From the NCBI GenBank assembly GCA_945906935.1, contig CAMDSO010000035.1:1-34369 (forward strand): a stretch of 34,369 nucleotides of DNA, given 5' to 3'. The DNA comes from Bordetella parapertussis (GTDB lineage: Bacteria; Pseudomonadota; Gammaproteobacteria; Burkholderiales; SG8-41). The translations under genes and the position numbers were made by a program. Shown here piece after piece: positions 32,376 through 34,369 of the stretch (positions are counted from its first letter, which is position 1; each line of letters starts with the position of its first letter). The notes beneath the pieces are model-generated. The model was not told where the DNA came from and made no database searches. It saw only the letters and a program-made list of their open reading frames with translations.

Positions 32376-33851
32376 CTAACCCCGTTCGGCGACGATGCGC
32401 GTAGCTTTAACGCCCGGCGGCGGCGAATGGCGAATAGCCCCGCGACCCAGCACTGCTTCCTTGCCGCCGAGTTTTTCGATCATGGCGGTTTGATCACCTT
32501 GTGCGCGCCTGTCCACGGCTTCTGGGTCAAGCAGTCTGCGCAATGCGGCTTCGCAGGCGTCGAGATCTGATTTGTGCGATGCATCGCTGGACAGATCGCG
32601 GCGCTCGTGCGGATCGTTTGCAAGATCGAAGAGCATCGGCGCGTAACCCGTGTAATGAATATATTTGAAACGCCCGTGGCGGATCATGAACGCGCCTGAC
32701 GGTGATGACGCCGCGTGATATTCGGACAACACGGTACGCTGAGGCATGCTGCCACGCGCGGCGCCTGCCAATAGCGATGCGCCGGGCAGAGCCGCGTCGG
32801 CCTGTGTTGGTTTGACGCCTACGCATTCGAGTACCGTCGGGAAAATATCTACGAGTGTGACGGGGTCACCGATAATTTTTCCGGCGGGTACTTCAGGGCC
32901 GGCCATGATCAACGGAATGCCGGCCGATTCTTCATACAAGGTATTTTTGGCCCAGAGGCCGCGCGTGCCGAGATTCTCGCCGTGATCCGAACTGTAGATA
33001 ATGCGTGTTGAGTTGTTGAGGCCAGCCTGCTCGATGGCGTTGACGACCTGCCCGACATTGTGATCAAGAAAACTGACCGACCCCATATACGCAGCCAGCG
33101 CTCGTTTGACCATGGCGGGCCCCGTAAAGCCAGCATCGTAGGGGCGGCCCTTGCGCATGAAATCGAGCCAGGGATGGCGCGGCCGCTCGCTCTCAGCGTA
33201 CATGTCGGGCAGGGGAATCTCGAGATCGGCATACATCGCGAAATATTCCGGTGGCGCGATCAGCGGCGGATGCGGGCAGACGAAGCCGACATACAAAACC
33301 CAAGGCTTGTCTGCGATTTTCGGCGCTTCTTCTTTCAGCCAGCGACAGGCGTTCTCGGCGATGCTGCGGTCGTAACGCGTGTAGTCGGATTCGCCTGGGC
33401 CGGCCTCGGGGCCAAGCTTCGCAGCACCCTTACGCACGATCAGTTCGTCGCGGATCAATCCGACCACGTCGCCGTCACCGTCAGCCAGATGCATCGGCAG
33501 AATTTCCTGCGTGAAGCCGTTGCGCGCCGGATCGGAGCTGACGTAATGCAGTTTGCCGATCGACACCGCCTGGTGACCTTGTTCCATGACGCGGTGGCCC
33601 CAGCTCGGCACGCTGCCGTCGTAGGCGATCGCATTGTCCCAGAAGCCGATGTCATGCACATAACGACCGGTGGCGAGACTGGCGCGCGCCGGCACGCAGA
33701 TCGGACAGTTCGTATAGGCCGACGAGAAGCGTGTGCCGCGCGCGGCCAGCGCGTCGATATTTGGAGTCTTTATCATCGCATGTCCAGCGCAGCCCATCAC
33801 GCGCGGATTGTGCTGGTCGGACAGGATGATGACGAGATTGGTGTTTCGCAT
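32376..33851 (-). CDS. Sulfatase (alkaline-phosphatase superfamily, formylglycine type)
   Basis: A 491-residue protein. The N-terminal metal site is LVIILSDQHNPRV (D12, Q13). The modification motif is NCPICVPARASLATGR, where C52-V-P-A-R would be converted to formylglycine by the cytoplasmic maturase. SSDHGENLG carries the later metal Asp/His, and GRYVHDIGFWDNA resembles choline-sulfatase and related arylsulfatases. No signal peptide is visible, suggesting a cytoplasmic enzyme that hydrolyses an imported sulfate ester. The ATG at 33851 follows AAGGA with 6-base spacing. It lies 14 bases after a TTT receptor gene on the same strand, so the two form an operon. Confidence 0.93.
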   Translation of the reverse strand: MRNTNLVIILSDQHNPRVMGCAGHAMIKTPNIDALAARGTRFSSAYTNCPICVPARASLATGRYVHDIGFWDNAIAYDGSVPSWGHRVMEQGHQAVSIGKLHYVSSDPARNGFTQEILPMHLADGDGDVVGLIRDELIVRKGAAKLGPEAGPGESDYTRYDRSIAENACRWLKEEAPKIADKPWVLYVGFVCPHPPLIAPPEYFAMYADLEIPLPDMYAESERPRHPWLDFMRKGRPYDAGFTGPAMVKRALAAYMGSVSFLDHNVGQVVNAIEQAGLNNSTRIIYSSDHGENLGTRGLWAKNTLYEESAGIPLIMAGPEVPAGKIIGDPVTLVDIFPTVLECVGVKPTQADAALPGASLLAGAARGSMPQRTVLSEYHAASSPSGAFMIRHGRFKYIHYTGYAPMLFDLANDPHERRDLSSDASHKSDLDACEAALRRLLDPEAVDRRAQGDQTAMIEKLGGKEAVLGRGAIRHSPPPGVKATRIVAERG

Positions 33852-33865
33852 GGGGATTCCTTTTT

Positions 33866-34369
33866 CTATTCTTTGGAGACGCCGGCCTGACGGATAATCT
33901 CGCGCCATTTGATGACCTCGCGCGCCAGCAGTTTGCCGAATTCATCGCGGCTGGCAGTCATCACATCGGTGGCATCGGCCGCGAGCCCCTGTTTAATCGC
34001 GGGTTGTTGCAGTATTGCTGAGACTTCGCGATGCAACCAATCGAGGATGGCGGGCGGGGTGCGCGCCGGCGCGATCATGCCGTACCAGGTGTTGATCTCG
34101 TAGTTGGGAACCGTTTCTGCGATGGCCGGCAGGTTGGGCAGGGCGGGTGAACGCTTGGCCGTTGTGACGGCGAGTGCGCGAATGCGGCCCGATTCAAGAT
34201 GAGGCTTGGTGACGGGATGCGCGGTAAACGACATCTGGATCTGGCCGCCGAGCAGATCGTTGACGACCTGCGCGCCGCCCTTGTAGGGCACGTGAAAAAA
34301 TTTCGCACCCGACAAGTTACTCAGAATAACGCCGGCCAGATGTTGCGTGCCACCAGCGCCGGTTGAGCC
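33866..34369 (-). CDS. TTT-family (Bug/TctC) periplasmic receptor, 5' part outside window
   Basis: The C-terminal 167 residues; the frame is open to the last base, where it reads GSTGAGGTQHLAG, continuous with the family's central region. FFHVPYKGGAQVVNDLLGGQ, SGRIRALAVTTAKRSPALPN and TWYGMIAPARTPP are standard landmarks. It ends 14 bases before the sulfatase start. Pairing of an organic-anion receptor with a sulfatase suggests uptake of a sulfated compound; this is inference. The start codon and signal peptide lie beyond 34369. Confidence 0.9.
   Translation of the reverse strand, partial: GSTGAGGTQHLAGVILSNLSGAKFFHVPYKGGAQVVNDLLGGQIQMSFTAHPVTKPHLESGRIRALAVTTAKRSPALPNLPAIAETVPNYEINTWYGMIAPARTPPAILDWLHREVSAILQQPAIKQGLAADATDVMTASRDEFGKLLAREVIKWREIIRQAGVSKE

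Noticed and set aside
1-34369. CRISPR arrays, tRNA/rRNA genes, insertion sequences, integrases, toxin-antitoxin or phage-defence genes
   Set aside because: Looked for repeats with spacers, tRNA-like ends, transposase or integrase motifs; none seen. The region is metabolic throughout.

Overview
The window looks like chromosomal DNA of a betaproteobacterium, most likely in or near the Burkholderiales. The reasons are moderately high GC content, strong GGAGGAG-type ribosome binding sites, and seven separate tripartite-tricarboxylate-transporter (TTT, 'Bug'/TctC) periplasmic receptor genes, a family greatly expanded in that order. This placement is inference from gene content, not a phylogeny. 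I see no rRNA, tRNA, phage, insertion sequence or CRISPR array. The region is a dense set of small uptake-plus-catabolism modules.

Layout. (1) 1-2389, plus: the end of a CocE/NonD-type hydrolase and a Gfo/Idh/MocA oxidoreductase. (2) 2379-9796: a Dpp/Opp-type ABC importer. Its binding protein, two permeases and the DppF-type ATPase lie on the plus strand (5273-9796). The DppD-type ATPase (2379-3458) is on the minus strand, separated by a probable winged-helix protein gene and a DapA-family lyase gene. (3) 9886-13048: two plus-strand TTT receptors around a minus-strand TfdA-like 2-oxoglutarate dioxygenase, closed by a bidirectional terminator. (4) 13063-17955, minus: a probable operon of TTT receptor, ACMSD-like amidohydrolase, a short amidohydrolase remnant, alpha/beta hydrolase, second TTT receptor and a DUF1080 lipoprotein. 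(5) 18230-19834: a second DapA-family protein convergent with a VOC protein, with a bidirectional terminator between them. (6) 19952-21560: a TTT receptor, then a decayed maleylacetoacetate isomerase (maiA-like) pseudogene that fills the only long gap in the window. (7) 21633-30135, plus: a complete branched-chain-type ABC importer (binding protein, LivH, LivM, LivG, LivF) followed by an amidohydrolase, a VOC protein with an H/H/E triad, an FAD monooxygenase and an SDR protein. (8) 30153-34369: an enolase-superfamily dehydratase divergent from a TTT receptor, then a minus-strand TTT receptor (cut by the window end) plus sulfatase.

How they may work together. The best candidate for an undescribed pathway is region 7. 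An ABC importer is followed directly by enzymes that could decarboxylate, hydroxylate and ring-cleave an aromatic or N-heterocyclic acid, and a dead maiA copy lies just upstream. Elsewhere a receptor is repeatedly paired with one or two enzymes (dioxygenase, amidohydrolase plus hydrolase, dehydratase, sulfatase). No TctA/TctB membrane subunits are present, so these receptors would have to use membrane components encoded elsewhere, or act in sensing. Several enzymes lack a residue normally considered catalytic: the SDR Tyr, one amidohydrolase metal His, one DapA-family Tyr, and the CocE-type Asp. Textbook functions should not be transferred to them uncritically.
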